Notes: generated from the sequence alone by a model not told the origin. Positions 27,104 to 36,841 are shown, counted from the stretch's first letter. The stretch: DNA of 64,000 nucleotides from Stanieria cyanosphaera PCC 7437 (GCF_000317575.1 NC_019748.1:4977210-5041209); one strand, 5' to 3'. A program made the numbers and translations.

Positions 27104-27394
27104 TTAGTTGTGTCTTAAATCTAAAAAATTTAAATTAATTAAATGAACAATACTTTCTGGTATTTCAGTTAGAAGCATATAACTTAAATCTAGAACTTAT
27201 AGATTAGTTAGTTGACTAATACTATCTGGTAAATAAGTTATTAATAGATTATTTGCTAAACATAAGTGAGTTAAATTTGATAATTGTCCGATGCTATCTG
27301 GGAGATAAGTTATTGGATTATTACTAAAATCTAAAATTCTAAAATCTTGTTTTAATGATTCATCAATAATTGCTTCTATTTCACTGTTATACAT
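27104..27394 (-). pseudogene. Leucine-rich-repeat protein with in-frame stops
   Basis: Repeats read ILDFSNNPITYLPDSIGQLS, LTHLCLANNLLITYLPDSIS and QLTNL, then a TAA at 27197-27199, then VLDLSYMLLTEIPESIVHL and LNFLDLRHN and another TAA. Both stops sit where the repeat consensus has Gln (NLQVLDLS; HNQLT), pointing to CAA to TAA changes. Without them the frame would continue through at least four LRR units. Confidence 0.65.
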
Positions 27395-27591
27395 CTTTAG
27401 TTAATTCCTACAATAATTAAATCAATATCTGCAATATTCAAAACTAAAATTGTTAACAAGGCGAATATTTTTATAAGTAGCTGTCTGCTCGTCTTTCTTG
27501 CTTAATTTTAAATATTTTTAAAGATAAACAAAAGTTTTTGTTAATAAAAAAGTCGTCAATCTGAATTAAAATATAGAGTAACCAAACTAGA

Positions 27592-27767
27592 TTAACTATC
27601 GCGTCTTTGTCTGCGATCGCTTAAGACGTTATGCAATGCCTCAATTAAACCATCGGGTAAATTACTTTCCAGATTCTCTAGTAATTGTTTACCCATATCT
27701 TCAATACAGCATATTTTAAGCCTAATTTATCTAAAAAACGATTAATTTGTTTGAATTTGGTAGCCAT
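27592..27767 (-). pseudogene. Small frameshifted gene of unknown family
   Basis: A strong GAGG ribosome site precedes MATKFKQINRFLDKLGLKYA, which ends early as VLKIWVNNY. The next frame carries a coherent tail (CIEDMGKQLLENLESNLPDG, then LIEALHNVLSDRRQRRDS) up to 27592. I read this as one small protein split by a one-base shift near 27715. The family is not recognised. Confidence 0.45.
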
Positions 27768-28034
27768 AGTAACCTCTACTTGTTTCCTTTTTGCTTTATA
27801 AAAATAAGAATAAACAAAGACAAAAGTAAAAACACTAGGTTTTTGTGCAAACTTATTCGTTGATTTTGACAAGGAATCTGGCAGAAAAATGCATGTATGA
27901 TGAACGATCTGGTAAGAAGCAACAACTGCAACGATGCTTAGTTGAAAAATTAGATACTTTTGGAGACATATAATATCTGGAGCAAAAATCTGGAATTTAT
28001 TGTCAAGTGCGATCTCGCTCCGCACCCTTTTGAA

Positions 28035-29789
28035 TTAAAATGGCTGATAGTTTAAAGAAAAATGTAAGCCATCTTCCTGTAACGATTTTTGACTACGCTC
28101 GACAGCTATTAAGGGAATTCCGTAATCAATCTGTAATCTAAAATTATTAGTAATCGACCAGTTGATGCCAAGCCCAAAACTAGCTAGAGTAGAATGATTG
28201 GGGTTTGGTTCGCGATTATTCCAACCAGTACCAGCCTCCACAAAAGGTATTAGCTGAATTGAAGAATTTGATGTTAAAGGAAAGCGAAGTTCGACAGAAC
28301 CAGAAACACCATTATCCGTGACTAATTGATTTTCTGGGTAGCCTCTAACCGTATTAATCCCACCAAGACTAAATTTTTCAATAGAAAGTAAAGAATCTGG
28401 AGTCAATTGACCGTTAATTCTAGTAACTAGTAAAGTACCTGACGATAATTGCCGTACCCATTGAAATTGTCCCAACCATGCAAAAAATTGACCGTCAGTA
28501 CCAGTATTATTGACCGTAGCATCAAAGGCATCGATGCCAAAACTAAATTGAGAACGTGCAGCTAACACGCTATTAGTCTTGCGATCTAGCCAATCTTGGG
28601 AAAAGCGTATTGCGGTTACGTTGGATTTACCATCTTCTGCTCCTTCAGAAAAAGAAAAAGGTTCGCCGAGTAAAAAGCTCTTACTACGACGTAAATCTAA
28701 TCCGAGAGCGATCGCAAATTCAGTGTTGGGAGTTTTGTAAAAAGGTTGACGGAAACTGAGGGAAAAACTCCTGGTTCTACTTTTGATGTTTAAATCTCGA
28801 AATCGATCTTCAATAATCCGACTATCGCTATTATCGTAGCCGAAACTGAGAGTACCATTATGGGAATTGAGGGGAATGGAATAATTAAAGTTGTAAATGT
28901 CGAGTCCTTCGGTAATACCGTATTCCCCACTCAAGCGATCGCCAAAACCAAGTAAGTTATTTTGAGATGCAAATATGCTAAATTGTGCCGAACCAACGCT
29001 GCTAGGACGGTAATTATCTCCACCTATTCCAGCTTGAAAAGTAGGAGATTCTTGTAGATCGAGGATTAAAATATTTCGTCCTGGTGTCTTACCTGCGGTT
29101 AATTCTGCGCTCAGGCGTTCGATTAAAGGGTCTAAAAGCAGTAATTTTAATCCATTTTCTAATTGATAGCGATTGAGGGGAGTTTTAGTAGCAAGTTGAA
29201 GGCGATTTCTGATATAGTCTTGCCGTAAACGTTTTAATCCCTTGATTTCGATTTTTTCTAGTTTTCCTTCTATTACTTGTATCTGGATAATGCCACTATT
29301 GAGATAAGAATTGTTGAGTAAAAATGCTCCCGAAGTGACATAACCTTGATTAAGATACAGTTGAGTAATTTTAGAGCGAAGACAAATTAAATCTTCAAAG
29401 GTTACTCGTCGATTTTCTAATTTTTGAACTTCTCGCTCGATCTGAGATTGTAAGACGGTATTACCCAAGACTTCAATTTTTTTAACCAAGATGCGAGAGC
29501 GATCGCTTCGCTGCTCGCTGGGAGCGAGATCGCCTGTTGTTGAGGAAACACATTGAGAAGGTTGTGATGCATTGGGAATTTGAAAATTTGGGGTTGGTGA
29601 AGAATCAGGAGAGGGAGGAGTCAGACGGGGAGATCGCTTGGGGATAGTTTGTTCGATAATGTTGGGAGTATTGGGGGGAATTTTTTCTGGAGGGGACTGT
29701 GCTTTGGTAGTGGAAGCTATAGTAAATACAGTAGCAAGACTAGAACCTGAAACTGTCATCCACTTTATCAAACATTTTGCATCACTCAT
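28035..29789 (-). CDS. Two-partner secretion outer-membrane transporter (TpsB, ShlB/FhaC family)
   Basis: This 584-residue protein has an N-terminal signal, a Pro-rich linker, two POTRA-like units (residues ~100-250; ILVKKIEVLGNTVLQSQIER, IQVIEGKLEKIEIKGLKRLR) and a C-terminal 16-strand beta barrel. The barrel carries a VRGY-type motif (LGGINTVRGYPENQ) for substrate gating and ends in aromatic QPF. It exports the adjacent TpsA across the outer membrane. It lies 190 nt after tpsA on the same strand and is probably co-transcribed. Confidence 0.93.
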   Translation of the reverse strand: MSDAKCLIKWMTVSGSSLATVFTIASTTKAQSPPEKIPPNTPNIIEQTIPKRSPRLTPPSPDSSPTPNFQIPNASQPSQCVSSTTGDLAPSEQRSDRSRILVKKIEVLGNTVLQSQIEREVQKLENRRVTFEDLICLRSKITQLYLNQGYVTSGAFLLNNSYLNSGIIQIQVIEGKLEKIEIKGLKRLRQDYIRNRLQLATKTPLNRYQLENGLKLLLLDPLIERLSAELTAGKTPGRNILILDLQESPTFQAGIGGDNYRPSSVGSAQFSIFASQNNLLGFGDRLSGEYGITEGLDIYNFNYSIPLNSHNGTLSFGYDNSDSRIIEDRFRDLNIKSRTRSFSLSFRQPFYKTPNTEFAIALGLDLRRSKSFLLGEPFSFSEGAEDGKSNVTAIRFSQDWLDRKTNSVLAARSQFSFGIDAFDATVNNTGTDGQFFAWLGQFQWVRQLSSGTLLVTRINGQLTPDSLLSIEKFSLGGINTVRGYPENQLVTDNGVSGSVELRFPLTSNSSIQLIPFVEAGTGWNNREPNPNHSTLASFGLGINWSITNNFRLQIDYGIPLIAVERSQKSLQEDGLHFSLNYQPF

Positions 29790-29979
29790 CAGTCGTCGCG
29801 GTCTAGTTGAATCAAAATATAGATACGTAACTTTTTAAATCCGTACCAAAGCCAAAGAACAAAAAAGACTAAGAAACATCTTACAGTGAAACAGATTGGA
29901 TCGATCTAGTTTCTGTTTCAAAGTGCATCGGATTTTGGCTGAACTTAACGGAGTAATTTATTGAATAATTACAACGAGA

Positions 29980-32900
29980 TTATGGAGAACATTCTCGACT
30001 CAAGATCGTTTCACCATTTTCTAATTGGTATAATCCAGTAGGTTCGACAATCGGATCGCCTGGTTGCCAAGAGCGATCGTTGGTTTCTATCCCGCGGACT
30101 TCTCCTGTAGGAAAGTTAGAATTGCCCGCATCTTCTGGAGTGGCAGGTAAACCACCAGTTCCCGTAATGATAAATTTACCTTCCTGTTTTCTGCTGGGAA
30201 CTACGCAACTATTGGCAATAAGATTTTCAGTATTAAGAGAATTATCTGGTAAATCGGCTAGACTGTTTTCAATAAAACTGACATCGGGAATAGTAACAAC
30301 TCCAGATACTGCACCCGTAGCATTGAGATCGGCGCGATCGTTGTTATTAAAGAAGTTATTGGCTGAATTAGGTTTAATTTTAGAAGAATTTGAATTAAAA
30401 CTCGAACCAAAATAAGCGGGAGTATCTAAAATAATATTTCCTCCTCTTCCTCCTTCGGCAAAAGAAAAGATATCGCTGTCATCAAAGGCGATAACTGCAT
30501 CGGCAGTTATATTTATATTCCCACCGTTGGCATTACTGCTAGCTTGAGTGGAAATATCGCTGTTGCGGAGGATTAGATTATTGCTAATTTGAAGGTTAAT
30601 GTTACCGCCAGATAGGGAAGTTGAAATATCTGTTGAAGGTATATTTAATGCTTCAATCTTGGAATTATTATCCAAATTTATAGAATTAGCATTTACAGTT
30701 ATGTTTCCTGCATAACCTAATCCTAAAGAACGACTAGTTAATATTGCCTTATCAGTTAAAAATAATGAATCTGTAGTAATGTTGATATTTCCAGCAATAC
30801 CAATACTTTCTACATCTGTAAAAATACCACTAGGTTTGTTGTTTGGGCTATTACCAGACAAGTCAATATTTTTCTTAGCATAAAGTGTAATATCACCACC
30901 AGTACCTAAAATTCCACTTTGGATAAAATCATCAAAAGTTTGTTTAACTCCAGATTGTAACTGTGCGCCGTTGGTTAAAAATATTGAGTCTGCCGTAATA
31001 TTTACATCTCCAGCATCACCAATACCTCCAGCGTTTACGTTACTAAAAACATAACTATTGTCGAAAGATACAACACCATTTTGCGATTGAACTGTTAAAT
31101 TTCCAGCATTTCCTCGACGTTCGGTAAAAGTGTTTATTTGAGAATCATTTACAAAAGAGATGTTATTAACAGCATCAATTGAAATTTCTCCAGCATTAAT
31201 TTCAGTTTTGGGAGTGGTAGTAACACTGGCATTAGAAACTGTTAAAAGAGAATTATTAAAAACTATCTCTTGAGGAGATAAGGTTTCTCCAGATATATCT
31301 GATTTACCAATTAAGATTCGACCTAATTTACCACGACTAAAAATTGAGGTATCTAAAATTTCTATTTTTTCTCTGGCATTAAGCCTGACATCTCCCGAAA
31401 ATCCAATGTCAGAATTAGTAGTACTTATTTGAGATTGATTAATAGTAATTGTTCCAATTAGGTTATCTTCTGCAACTTTAAATGTAATTTTACTAAAATT
31501 AAATCCATCTTGATCGTTAATATCAGTAGTTTTTGTAGTTTCTGTTCTACTTTCTATTTCACTGCCAATAACGTTAATATTATTGCGAGCATTAATTGTA
31601 ATGCTACCTGCTAAATCATCTGCATTAGAATTAGTAGTACTGAGTCGATTAGAAAATTCAGGATTATCTTCTGTTCCCGTTCTTGTTCCTTCAAGTTTGA
31701 CTTGAGATGGTGTTATTGAGTCACCGATAAAAATACGACCGAAATTACCTTCTGCTGAGATTCTACTATTTTTAATAGAGATTTCATTGGGAGCATTTAA
31801 CTTAATATCTCCTGAATATCCAGTGCCAGTATTTTCGGTAGTTATAGAAGAGTTATCGATACCAATTGAACCTTGTGTAGATGTAATTTGAATTTTACCA
31901 AAGCGTTCGGGATCTTGAATATAATTTTCGCTGTCATTAAAAATGAAACTATCTTTAATATTGATAGAATCATTTGAAGAGTTGAGAAAAATACGTCCAA
32001 AAAAACCATCACTTAAAATTACGCTATCGTTGGTAATTGTTAATTTATTTTTGGCATTTAAATTAATATCTCCTGCAAATCCAGTTCCAGCATTTTTACT
32101 ATTAAGCGAAGCATCATTTAGAAAAATCGAACCTTGAGAAGTAATTTCAATATTGCCACCATTACCAACAACATCTTTTTCGATATCCGTAAAAATACCA
32201 CTCGTTCCGCGATCGCTACTAGAGATAGTTACATTATCTCCACCATTAAGTGTCACATTACTACCATTGCCTTGGTTACTTTCAAATACACCTGATTGAA
32301 TTTGCGCTCCATTAGTCAAAGATATAAACTTAGCAGCAATGGTAATGTCACCCGCATCTCCTTCTGCTTGACTTACATTTTTACTTCCAACATTACTAAA
32401 AATGCCACCTGTATCTAAAAAAACGTTTTCAGTAGCATCAATAGTTATATTTCCTGCATTACCCTTACCAAAAGTGCTATTGGTTATTTCTCCACCGTTA
32501 GTTAAGAAAAAATTTGTGGCATTAATTTCAATATTTCCTCCATTTCCTTCAGCACCATTTCCTACAGTACTTCTAAGTCCACTTGGAAATTGATTATCAT
32601 CATTAGATACACCATCGATCGCTACATTACCACGAGCATTGACAACTATATTTCCTGCATCCCCAACTCCTCCAGCAAGATTATTTTCTCGATCTGCTTG
32701 ACGAACAATCGTTTGTATTTGCGCACTTGTATTTAGGTAGAGATTACCAGTATCAATTGTAATTTGACCACCCTTGCCTTCTGCTCCAGCATTTACATTA
32801 CTGAAGATATCAGCATTGGACAATCGAACATTATTACTAACATCAATAGTTATATTTCCTGCATTACCCTTACCAAAAGTGCTGTTGGTTATTTCTCCAC

Positions 32901-33927
32901 CGTTAGTTAAGGAAAAATTTGTGGCATTAATTTCAATATCTCCTGCGTTTCCTATTTCTACTCCAGCATCAAGAGTACTGGCATCTATTTCAACTGCACC
33001 TGTAGCATTAAGAATAATATCTCCCGATTGCCCTCCAGGTAAACCAGTCTCAAAAAATGTTCCTGTCTGTAGTTCGCTACTACCAGATATTTTTAAATTG
33101 CTAGCATTAACGGTAATGTTACCGCCCTCTGTACCACTAACATCAACAAAAGCTTCTTGAGTGAGAAATACATCTCCTCTAGCTACACCTTCGGGAAAAG
33201 TCAAACTACCATTATTATTAATACTAACTTTTCCTAGGGCTGCTAATCCTCCTAATTGGACATTTCCTGCTGGTGCTGTTATATTTCCTCCATTGAAACT
33301 GACATTACCACCAATCAAAGAAATATTATTTCCAGGTTGTATTTGTAAACCAATATTATTATTTGCTATAGAATTATTTGAGATCGCACCAGGAGCAATT
33401 TGATTGAATAAATAAGCAGAAGGATTAATAGTTAATAATCCAGGAGATTCTGGGTTATCTGCACTAAAATTACCCTGTTCCCCAAACTCTATACCATCGG
33501 CAGTAGTAGCAGCAAACGAACCCTGTACATCTAAAGAAGCACCTTCCCCAAAGATAATTCCATTGGGATTGATTAAAAACAAATTAGCAGCACCATCTAC
33601 ACCCAAAGTTCCCAAAATATTAGAAACATTATTACCCGTAACGCGAGAGAAGATATTAGTTACAGCATCTGGATTAGCAAAATATACTCCTCTACCTGCA
33701 TCGACATTAAATTCTTGAAAAGAGTGAAAGAGATTTTGTCCTCGAATTGCACCACCATCTATTTTGTCACTCGTGGCATCTCTAGTATTAACTACCGAAC
33801 TTTCATTACCCAAAGTATTATCTGGAACGATCTGGGAGAGAACGCGATCGCTGTTGAAGATTAAGATGCCACTAACTGCAATCCTACCTAACCAACTAAA
33901 AGCTATCCTGCCAGAAATTCTTTTCAT
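29980..33927 (-). CDS. Filamentous haemagglutinin-type exoprotein (TpsA)
   Basis: This 1315-residue protein has a signal peptide (ending near VLSQIVPDNTLG) and a TPS secretion domain (residues ~30-260) with GGAIRGQNLFHSFQEFNV, NVSNILGTLGVDGAANLFLI and the NPNG-type motif near residue 120. A long beta-helix of degenerate GGNIxIxA repeats follows. The end (CVVPSRKQEGKFIITGTGGL, ending LSRECSP) is typical of cyanobacterial members and carries a Cys pair. It is probably a surface adhesin or released exoprotein. The partner tpsB is directly downstream. The large repeats create many spurious antisense frames. Confidence 0.93.
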   Translation of the reverse strand: MKRISGRIAFSWLGRIAVSGILIFNSDRVLSQIVPDNTLGNESSVVNTRDATSDKIDGGAIRGQNLFHSFQEFNVDAGRGVYFANPDAVTNIFSRVTGNNVSNILGTLGVDGAANLFLINPNGIIFGEGASLDVQGSFAATTADGIEFGEQGNFSADNPESPGLLTINPSAYLFNQIAPGAISNNSIANNNIGLQIQPGNNISLIGGNVSFNGGNITAPAGNVQLGGLAALGKVSINNNGSLTFPEGVARGDVFLTQEAFVDVSGTEGGNITVNASNLKISGSSELQTGTFFETGLPGGQSGDIILNATGAVEIDASTLDAGVEIGNAGDIEINATNFSLTNGGEITNSTFGKGNAGNITIDVSNNVRLSNADIFSNVNAGAEGKGGQITIDTGNLYLNTSAQIQTIVRQADRENNLAGGVGDAGNIVVNARGNVAIDGVSNDDNQFPSGLRSTVGNGAEGNGGNIEINATNFFLTNGGEITNSTFGKGNAGNITIDATENVFLDTGGIFSNVGSKNVSQAEGDAGDITIAAKFISLTNGAQIQSGVFESNQGNGSNVTLNGGDNVTISSSDRGTSGIFTDIEKDVVGNGGNIEITSQGSIFLNDASLNSKNAGTGFAGDINLNAKNKLTITNDSVILSDGFFGRIFLNSSNDSINIKDSFIFNDSENYIQDPERFGKIQITSTQGSIGIDNSSITTENTGTGYSGDIKLNAPNEISIKNSRISAEGNFGRIFIGDSITPSQVKLEGTRTGTEDNPEFSNRLSTTNSNADDLAGSITINARNNINVIGSEIESRTETTKTTDINDQDGFNFSKITFKVAEDNLIGTITINQSQISTTNSDIGFSGDVRLNAREKIEILDTSIFSRGKLGRILIGKSDISGETLSPQEIVFNNSLLTVSNASVTTTPKTEINAGEISIDAVNNISFVNDSQINTFTERRGNAGNLTVQSQNGVVSFDNSYVFSNVNAGGIGDAGDVNITADSIFLTNGAQLQSGVKQTFDDFIQSGILGTGGDITLYAKKNIDLSGNSPNNKPSGIFTDVESIGIAGNINITTDSLFLTDKAILTSRSLGLGYAGNITVNANSINLDNNSKIEALNIPSTDISTSLSGGNINLQISNNLILRNSDISTQASSNANGGNINITADAVIAFDDSDIFSFAEGGRGGNIILDTPAYFGSSFNSNSSKIKPNSANNFFNNNDRADLNATGAVSGVVTIPDVSFIENSLADLPDNSLNTENLIANSCVVPSRKQEGKFIITGTGGLPATPEDAGNSNFPTGEVRGIETNDRSWQPGDPIVEPTGLYQLENGETILSRECSP

Positions 33928-34011
33928 GCCGTTTTCCAGACTTTTCTAAATTCTCTAGCTTAGAGAGCGATCGAGTCAAGTCTTTATCAAGATCGATAAA
34001 AGTGAATGCAC

Positions 34012-34083
34012 TTTTGTGCAATTAAGTTGACAGAAACGGTTAGTGTTTTTAACTCGTTCTTTTTTTATTCTTCTAGTTATAGA
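34012..34083 (+). promoter_or_regulatory. Shared promoter module, copy 1
   Basis: TGCAC-TTTT-GTGCA is followed by TTGACAGAAAC (34027-34037), 39 nt, then TTATAG (34077-34082). The same order and exact spacing occur in four other places. The -10-like box lies ~45 nt before the exported-protein gene at 34127. The TTGACAGAAAC box is too far from the -10 to be a -35 and is best read as an activator site. The segment also lies in the tpsA upstream region. Confidence 0.7.
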
Positions 34084-34126
34084 GCAATTTATCAATTAAA
34101 TATTAACTCTTTCAACCAAGACTCCT

Positions 34127-34522
34127 ATGCTAAACAACACAAACAAACCCCATAAAAAATTCTGGCAAATTCGTTTATTTTTCGGAATAACAACGTTTTG
34201 TTTTTTAATGCCGTTAAACGTGCCTGCTTTTTCTTTTCCTGTAAAGAATGCTCAAAGCGAAACCCTTATTGCACAAATTCCTGTAGTACCAGTCTCTGTC
34301 TCCGTTACTTCTCAGGGATACGATCCATATTGTGGTGCCTATCGAGCAACGGTTCAAACGCCTAATAATACTTATTCTGTATGCTATTACAAAGAACAGT
34401 CTACTGAAGAAATGAGTGGCTCGTATACTTTGTATATGTACGACCAAGAAAATGGAACATGGCTCTACTTCACCAATGGCTATGATAAATGGTATACCGC
34501 GAATCAGCCAGTTATGATGTAG
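34127..34522 (+). CDS. Small exported protein
   Basis: This 131-residue protein has a signal peptide (IRLFFGITTFCFLMPLNVPA) and a ~75-residue beta-rich mature part with two cysteines (YDPYCGAYRATVQTPNNTYS and VCYY) that could form a disulfide, plus aromatic repeats (GTWLYFTNGYDKWYTANQ). There is no known family. It is divergent from tpsA and controlled by copy 1 of the shared promoter module. Role unknown; its location with adhesin genes suggests a cell-surface protein. Confidence 0.7.
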   Translation: MLNNTNKPHKKFWQIRLFFGITTFCFLMPLNVPAFSFPVKNAQSETLIAQIPVVPVSVSVTSQGYDPYCGAYRATVQTPNNTYSVCYYKEQSTEEMSGSYTLYMYDQENGTWLYFTNGYDKWYTANQPVMM

Positions 34523-34616
34523 CTAAACAATAGAAAAATTATTTATGCAAAAAAAGAGTTACAAGCATAAATATTTTTCTTCATCCCCTGTTTTCATCTA
34601 TAACACTACGTATTTA

Positions 34617-34686
34617 GGTTAGGACACGCAAATCTTGTCAGGGCGATTGGCCAATCGCCCCTACGATTTACAATAATGTCCTAATC
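34617..34686. repeat. 70-bp MITE-like hairpin element
   Basis: The terminal inverted repeats are GGTTAGGACA and TGTCCTAATC (9 of 10 pairs). They enclose a perfect palindrome at 34641-34660 (GGGCGATTGG and its complement). The size, ends and GC-rich palindromic core fit a non-autonomous cyanobacterial insertion element. A partial end (ATTAGGACAT) occurs near 47288. Confidence 0.65.
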
Positions 34687-34898
34687 TTTCTTTGTACTGC
34701 TATACTTAAAATTCCGTTATCAACGAATAAGCTTATTGATAACAGTCTTCCGAACCTAAGAGACTGTTTTCTTAACGCGATCGTTTATAAAAAACTTATT
34801 TTTTCTATCTTAAATATTACCCCTTGTAATCTGAAACGATATAAGCGATCTCGTTCAAGCCTTGACGTAGCCGAGATCGCATTTGAGGGATATAATTA

Positions 34899-35318
34899 TC
34901 AATCGACCCAATTTTCAATTTTTAAACCAGGAATTTGTTGAAAATGACGTTTATTTCTAGTTACTAAAGTAGCTCGATTAGCTAAAATTATGCTGGCAAT
35001 TAATAAATCTGCTCGTCCAATTTTACGATATTTAGAAACTGCGTTCAATCTCTCAAATTCTAATGATGCTGCTTGACTAATTGGTACGATTAATAACTGA
35101 TTTAATAATTCTTCTGTACGAAATAATAACTCTTGAGCTTTAAGTAAATTTGCTCCAGCATCGGCTTTTAGTAAACGATCTATTCTTCCCCGCAAAATTT
35201 CAACTTTGGTAATAATCGTAATTCCTACATCTACATCTTCTACTGCTGCTAGTTGTCTGGCAACATTGGAATTTCCATGATAGAGATGGGTAAGAGTATC
35301 GGTATCTAGCAAATACAT
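34899..35318 (-). CDS. vapC: PIN-domain ribonuclease toxin (VapC-like)
   Basis: This 139-residue PIN protein has the acidic residues of the active site: MYLLDTDTLTH, ITKVEILRG, and GRADLLIASIILANRATLVT with TRNKRHF. VapC toxins cleave tRNA or rRNA when freed from antitoxin. Its start overlaps the stop of the antitoxin gene by one base, so the two are translationally coupled. The PIN residues look intact. Confidence 0.88.
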   Translation of the reverse strand: MYLLDTDTLTHLYHGNSNVARQLAAVEDVDVGITIITKVEILRGRIDRLLKADAGANLLKAQELLFRTEELLNQLLIVPISQAASLEFERLNAVSKYRKIGRADLLIASIILANRATLVTRNKRHFQQIPGLKIENWVD

Positions 35319-35620
35319 TACACATCAGCTAGATAATCGCCGATTTCCGAGCGTCCCCTTTCTCGATAAATACTTTCTCTCAATTGTGCCAGAGAATCAT
35401 CATCGACAAAAGCACCAGCTTGATTAAGGAGAATCGAACGGCTATTTTGAGAACGTAACCAGTCATCAATTGCTGCTTTTAAAAATCTCCAGTTATCTTC
35501 AATTTTACGACCTGGAATATTACCCCTAGCTGCCTGATTTAAAACTGTTTCAATTGGTAAGCGTAAGTATTCTGAAGTTTCTTCTAAGGTAAGAACATCG
35601 GGAATGCTAATTTTGTCCAT
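35318..35620 (-). CDS. Antitoxin with excisionase/MerR-type helix-turn-helix
   Basis: A 100-residue protein with the HTH_17/excisionase pattern LTLEETSEYLRLPIETVLNQ and GRKIEDNWRFLKAAIDDWL at residues ~10-57. The C-terminal tail (DDDSLAQLRESIYRERGRSE) is the likely toxin-binding segment. Such antitoxins repress their own operon. It is paired with the downstream PIN toxin. The combination of an excisionase-type DNA-binding domain with VapC is common in cyanobacteria. Confidence 0.8.
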   Translation of the reverse strand: MDKISIPDVLTLEETSEYLRLPIETVLNQAARGNIPGRKIEDNWRFLKAAIDDWLRSQNSRSILLNQAGAFVDDDSLAQLRESIYRERGRSEIGDYLADV

Positions 35621-35764
35621 GATTTAGCAAGTTTACTATAACGATTTGATAGTAACAGAGAACTAGTTTTTCTTTCCATCATAAATGCGACGCTTCATTG
35701 TTTGAGAAAAGATGCGCTTGACTTTGCTCCTCACAATCGTGTCACCAAAATGTAGATAACTGTC

Positions 35765-35880
35765 AGACTACCCAACCAAGAAAAGCTATCTTACCAGAAA
35801 TTCTCTTGATGTTGTTTTCCAAACTTTTCCTGAATTTTCCAGGTTGGAGAGCGATCGCGCATTGCTGCTGCTACGCAGTC
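35765..35880. repeat. Vestigial copy of the tpsA start and upstream region
   Basis: On the minus strand this resembles the first ~15 codons of tpsA (AGAATTTCTGG, then ATAGCTTTT). The ATG is changed to ATC and a TGA follows soon after. The match continues through the leader into the promoter module (GATCGATAAAAG). It is the edge of a ~250-bp segmental duplication of 33880-34100. Confidence 0.65.
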
Positions 35881-35921
35881 GCGCCAATTGTCTTCACCAA
35901 GATCGATAAAAGCAAATGTAC

Positions 35922-35992
35922 TTTTGTGCAATTAAGTTGGCAGAAACAGTTAGTGTTTTTAATCTGTTCTTTTTTTATTCTTCTAGTTATAG
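35922..35992 (+). promoter_or_regulatory. Shared promoter module, copy 2
   Basis: TTGGCAGAAAC (35937-35947) and TTATAG (35987-35992) are separated by 39 nt, with TTTTGTGCAATTAAG just upstream. It is almost identical to copy 1 over ~75 nt, as part of the duplicated tpsA-proximal segment. It should drive the 99-residue exported-protein gene that follows. Confidence 0.7.
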
Positions 35993-36038
35993 AGCAATTC
36001 TAAAAACAAATTTTAATTTTATTAAGGAGCTTTCAATC

Positions 36039-36338
36039 ATGTCTAACTTCAAAAAAATGCTAATTGTATTGTCTACTAGCTTTGTACTTTTTATTCCTTC
36101 CTCAAAATCTGCACAAGCACAAAATGTAGTGTCAGCAGAGGAATTAAATCAGCTTTCACTTGATGAAGTAAAAATTTATCGCGAGCAAGTAGATTTCCAG
36201 CGCGAGGCTGTTGTTGGAAGTTGCCAAAGTTCCTCCATTCAACCAATCAGTTGCGAAATCATGAACGATCAATATCATACTTTTTTGATGAATTTGGATA
36301 ATTATATCGAGCAAAGAAGAATTTTAGAAGGACAATAA
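36039..36338 (+). CDS. Small exported protein (MSNFKK family)
   Basis: I place the start at MSNFKKMLIVLSTSFVLFIP, directly after AAGGAG, rather than at an upstream ATG inside the promoter. A signal peptide ends SAQAQ. The mature ~70 residues are helical (EELNQLSLDEVKIYREQVDF) with two cysteines (VGSCQSSSIQPISCEIM). The same MSNFKK start and two-Cys style recur in the gene at 37021. Function unknown. Confidence 0.7.
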   Translation: MSNFKKMLIVLSTSFVLFIPSSKSAQAQNVVSAEELNQLSLDEVKIYREQVDFQREAVVGSCQSSSIQPISCEIMNDQYHTFLMNLDNYIEQRRILEGQ

Positions 36339-36385
36339 TCAACCAAAATATAAGATTTTAATAAAAAAATAAATGGAGAAAAAAT

Positions 36386-36730
36386 ATGTTAAAAAAATTA
36401 AGCCTTAATTCTTTATTAACATCAATATTCTTACTACCAACCTTAGCAATAAGTACTTATAAAGCCGAAGCACATCCTTTAGATTTCACTTTTCGTAATT
36501 TAACTGCTTCTCCTGTTTCACAATTGTACGTATCTTCTACTAATACAGATAGTTGGGAAGAAGATGTTTTAGGAAGAGATATATTATCTAGTGGTCAGTC
36601 AGTTGATATAAATTTTAATGGTGATTACGATAGCTGTCTTTTTGATATTAAAGCTGTCTTTCCAGACGATAGTTATCAAGAAGAATATGGATTTAATCTT
36701 TGTGAAACTTCTCAAGTTACTTTAGACTAA
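36386..36730 (+). CDS. Small exported beta-rich protein
   Basis: The signal peptide ends near STYKAEAH. The mature domain (LDFTFRNLTASPVSQLYVSS, SWEEDVLGRDILSSGQSVDI, NFNGDYDSCLFDIKAVFPDD, YGFNLCETSQVTL) matches a family of ~100-residue secreted bacterial proteins with a conserved Cys pair and beta-sandwich pattern. It lies 47 nt after the previous gene and shares its promoter module; a strong terminator follows. No biochemical function is known to me. Confidence 0.75.
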   Translation: MLKKLSLNSLLTSIFLLPTLAISTYKAEAHPLDFTFRNLTASPVSQLYVSSTNTDSWEEDVLGRDILSSGQSVDINFNGDYDSCLFDIKAVFPDDSYQEEYGFNLCETSQVTLD

Positions 36731-36841
36731 AATTATTAATTTTAATCTTTAAGTGATTGAGACAATAATTAAGCTAATATAGAGAGCCAACAAATTTTGT
36801 CGCACCATAAATTTTCAATTTTTCTAGCCCTAAAACCTTAC

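Noticed and set aside
27678..28025. 115-codon minus-strand frame
   Set aside because: Only its last ~29 codons, after a strong GAGG site, look like a protein start; the rest is upstream non-coding sequence with an unnatural translation.
30080..33949. Several plus-strand frames of 60-130 codons opposite tpsA
   Set aside because: They are antisense shadows of the repetitive Asn/Gly-rich beta-helix and show Pro/Ser-rich translations with no ribosome sites.
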